Assembly: GCF_000702945.1 (NCBI RefSeq)
Contig: NZ_JNLE01000003.1
Location: 2,589,501 to 2,653,500, forward strand
Length of the DNA: 64,000 bases
DNA from: Clostridium sp. KNHs205
GTDB taxonomy: Bacteria; Bacillota; Clostridia; Lachnospirales; Lachnospiraceae
Direction of reading: 5' to 3'
Shown: in pieces, positions 63,801-64,000 of the stretch
Position numbering within the stretch: position 1 is the stretch's first letter
Layout of the letters: each line of letters opens with the position of its first letter
Program-made: the position numbers and the translations under genes
The notes under the pieces: generated by a model
Databases searched by the model: none
Seen by the model: the letters and a program-made list of their open reading frames with translations, nothing else
What the model was told of the DNA's origin: nothing

Positions 63801-63909
63801 AAGCGGTGTCATTACTGCCAGGAAAAAAGGTACTGTTAAGGTTACAGTTACCGTTACCTTAGAGAATGGACAGAAGAAGAGCTTCAGCAAAAATATTACA
63901 GTAAAATAG
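57898..63909 (+). CDS. Large secreted PHP-domain phosphoesterase/nuclease-like protein, 2003 residues
   Basis: AAGGAGG precedes the ATG. Signal peptide 1-29 (cleavage after SYA). In order: a beta domain (30-190), a chitobiase-type Ig domain (about 195-265), an OB-fold DNA-binding-like domain (about 285-385), Ig-like domains (480-670), and a PHP metal-dependent domain (679-940). The PHP motifs look intact: LHSHTTYSDG, FTAFTDHSN, GGFEMTW, GHINTW, FNHPG, NQDNHKGKW. Later come a region like a glutamine-amidotransferase or Rossmann fold (about 1140-1300), two more OB-type domains (about 1460-1660), a Pro/Thr linker (TPTPDPVTPTPTPVTPTP) and a Big_2-type Ig end. It is likely an extracellular phosphoesterase or nuclease. 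No sortase motif. The end of the window (63910-64000) holds nothing more. Confidence 0.85.
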   Translation: MKVFAKRCLAVMLSIIMVFTVTPAQSYAAETAGTYVPVSSAAELTSGKYVIIVNTGYAMSTYDSGTKWIGATALSPVAGKIVNPDNTLVWNLTVSGNSVTLADANGISIKPLGGNVNGIEPGDYNWETEFNNGTFSFKGTGADTVILASNKTTENKFRAYKTGTAAGNAGYPSAFTLYKLDSSVPPVDLKAETPKASLASGNIVSGSAISLTCGTPGSSIYYTTVSPSAIWVDYSEPITINTDTTIYAQAKAAGYEDSDIAEFNYIPVENPGTDPTLYDPVPVIPEGAKSVLEGSQTAAGQVITVVGQLVYRFGNYDNANTVILEDVIDGNIYALQVYDALAGYNIGDVVKLTGTTSLYGGVPQLQTLTGKELITPAAETQLIKAQEFTSISELKAFKDSLVSEWVVIREITLGTYNSNGSTTVTDNSGNSMPIYRAATYPVGVAAGEKVDLYACVSKYTTTDQLRVGSSADYVVKNDTKAPVITLPVFENAELGKDYKVSVKITDNVAVAAAELTYTINQTVYKAALVQNTADNTTWEATIPGSLFTSEVSSFTLFVTAKDKAGNEAASSVKSISVTDEPQVVKVTPERNGKTGEEKRPVISVTAVNVGTAPTAKLTLKAGSTVVFDSVAMNYADGTFSYTPVQDLADKGYTATVVITRADGKAITYDWPFTVGTPKYNLYFGQLHSHTTYSDGSGTLDDALNYINKINKSDNVDFTAFTDHSNYFDTKTEVNPEASLYNKSLMTAGSQTLWNEYKGKIAEFNAAAENRGVIALGGFEMTWSGGPGHINTWNTEGIVSRNNTTLNNKTNDAGMKAYYTLLSQPEGAASVSQFNHPGTTFGTFSDFAYWDPELDSRITLVEVGNGEGAIGSGGYFPSYNYYTMALDKGWHVAPTNNQDNHKGKWGNANDARDVIITDNFTEQGIYDALKDRKVYATEDKNLEITYTVNDEFMGSIIKEVPENLNLKVLLNDADDEIQKAEVIANSGRVVYSWDVNAMSKELNVTLKPDYSYYYIRVKEKDGDIAVTAPVWVGSTKLLGISNVESSTNTPVTGEKMTVKTTLFNSEASDAAIKSLTYKLDGAVIDQINNAGTVAKGTNTAVNYDFTPVKAKVQTLTVEAVLTVGDQDYSFTKDLSLDIRDADKLVYIGIDGSHYNEYVAGNYKDSMGNFSRLAAQSDVRCVILNTSEELILAAKNVNGKFKMIILTAPSRRNGTSLREPYAVYSDAEIAALKGFAEAGGSLVLCGWSDLYENYKAFPAEDHMAAQQNKLLAAIGATLRISDDGAYDDVLNAGGSEANKARLYLSTYNWANPLTKGIVYDKEHPNDNLYSQLFSQYGGATIYAVDQEGNPTSVLPSNISPVVYGHSTTYSKNCDNDSLGGNIPKYEYAKDDNRLMVLAAETVTHSNGSQSMVIVDGAAFMSNFEIQATVSDTNAELNYSNYTILENLIQFVNPIQIDSIAEVQKEAEEGVKFTVEGIVTSNASGFDKATAFFDCIYLQDGTAGINAFPVSGDYKVGQKVRITGTTSSYNGERQLNVSSISLLDSNIQTLEPKAVTAEQVNNQTYLGSLVKLTGKITKVELANGAVQTILVRDNAGNTARIFIDGYITTGKEINNLEVGNSITAVGLSSYDNTFDGLPARIRIRDRADIVCTRETVITPTPDPVTPTPTPVTPTPIKPSPEKETKIVLDNPVTKITAGKATIKLEASEKALQEAVKSGSSNIKLSLGKEVFKDVQEDGKVTKGVAIELTIPSVKDAAVKTIVLSPEALLFVKESGQALTVKVTNGEARSYTISIPASELKKVTMASKELNLAVTVVKNTKAAVKSAGILSIGTEGNLAAGMIVTVPVEEVISLKAGKKVYIYYKNTKTGLLEEVPNNPKTIGKNGTLKLSSLSGGDYVICTEQVKDAVKLVDRITVTVKTSVTKGNKLNIKVTLPKELSKVTAFAYGDPLGQEEAKITYKVSNKDIAAVSGSGVITARKKGTVKVTVTVTLENGQKKSFSKNITVK

Positions 63910-64000
63910 TACGAAATACTGAATATTTCACATTTTCAATTTGGGCAGCTATGCAAGCAGGCTTCTGGTTTTGCATTAGTAATAAGATTAGTGATATAAA

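Overview
The window looks like a low-GC chromosomal segment of a Gram-positive Clostridia member, probably Lachnospiraceae (inferred from strong AGGAGG-type ribosome sites, frequent TTG/GTG starts, short Rho-independent terminators and the gene families). There are no rRNA or tRNA genes, no CRISPR array and no intact transposase. Most of it is one large cell-surface and secretion locus rather than housekeeping genes.

Layout. 1-1216 (minus strand): a two-gene operon with a sensor-like membrane protein cut by the window edge. 1436-5540: a pilin-like protein, a SurA-like chaperone domain protein and a CpaE/TadZ-like double-domain protein. 5923-7552: a small unknown protein and a sigma-70 family factor. 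8378-9907: a BspA-type leucine-rich repeat protein. 10055-20539: a 3494-residue glycine-rich surface protein. 20931-25634: a toxin/immunity island with a deaminase-tipped toxin, its likely immunity gene, a ywqJ-tail remnant, ywqK, endonuclease V (ywqL) and decayed fragments. 26219-41203: a Tad-like pilus or secretion system with CpaB, CpaE-like ATPase, membrane-anchored TadA ATPase, TadB/C-like platform, a pilin-like protein followed by a terminator, five smaller pseudopilin-like proteins and a secreted beta-sandwich protein. 41370-54593: a type VIIb secretion operon (degenerate GGDEF protein, EssB-like pseudokinase, MinD/CpaE-like ATPase, YukD, EssC), WXG100 proteins, a coiled-coil protein, a TPR protein and a CdiA-CT-like toxin with immunity gene. 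54794-55973: remnants of further toxin/immunity cassettes and an orphan immunity gene. 56144-57349 (minus): a membrane-anchored trigger-factor-like PPIase. 57898-63909: a 2003-residue secreted PHP-domain protein.

The main new observation is a 12-base motif, TCTRTCATATTA, found five times, each time in intergenic DNA, correctly oriented, 33-122 bases before a start codon. It precedes the minus-strand sensor operon, the 26219 operon, the cpaB operon, the pilin gene and the type VII operon. The simplest reading is the -10 region of a dedicated sigma factor, and the sigma factor at 6530 is the obvious candidate reader. If right, the pilus-like system and the type VII system form a single regulon. 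A second theme is a toxin graveyard in which toxin tails have decayed while immunity genes and endonuclease V survive.
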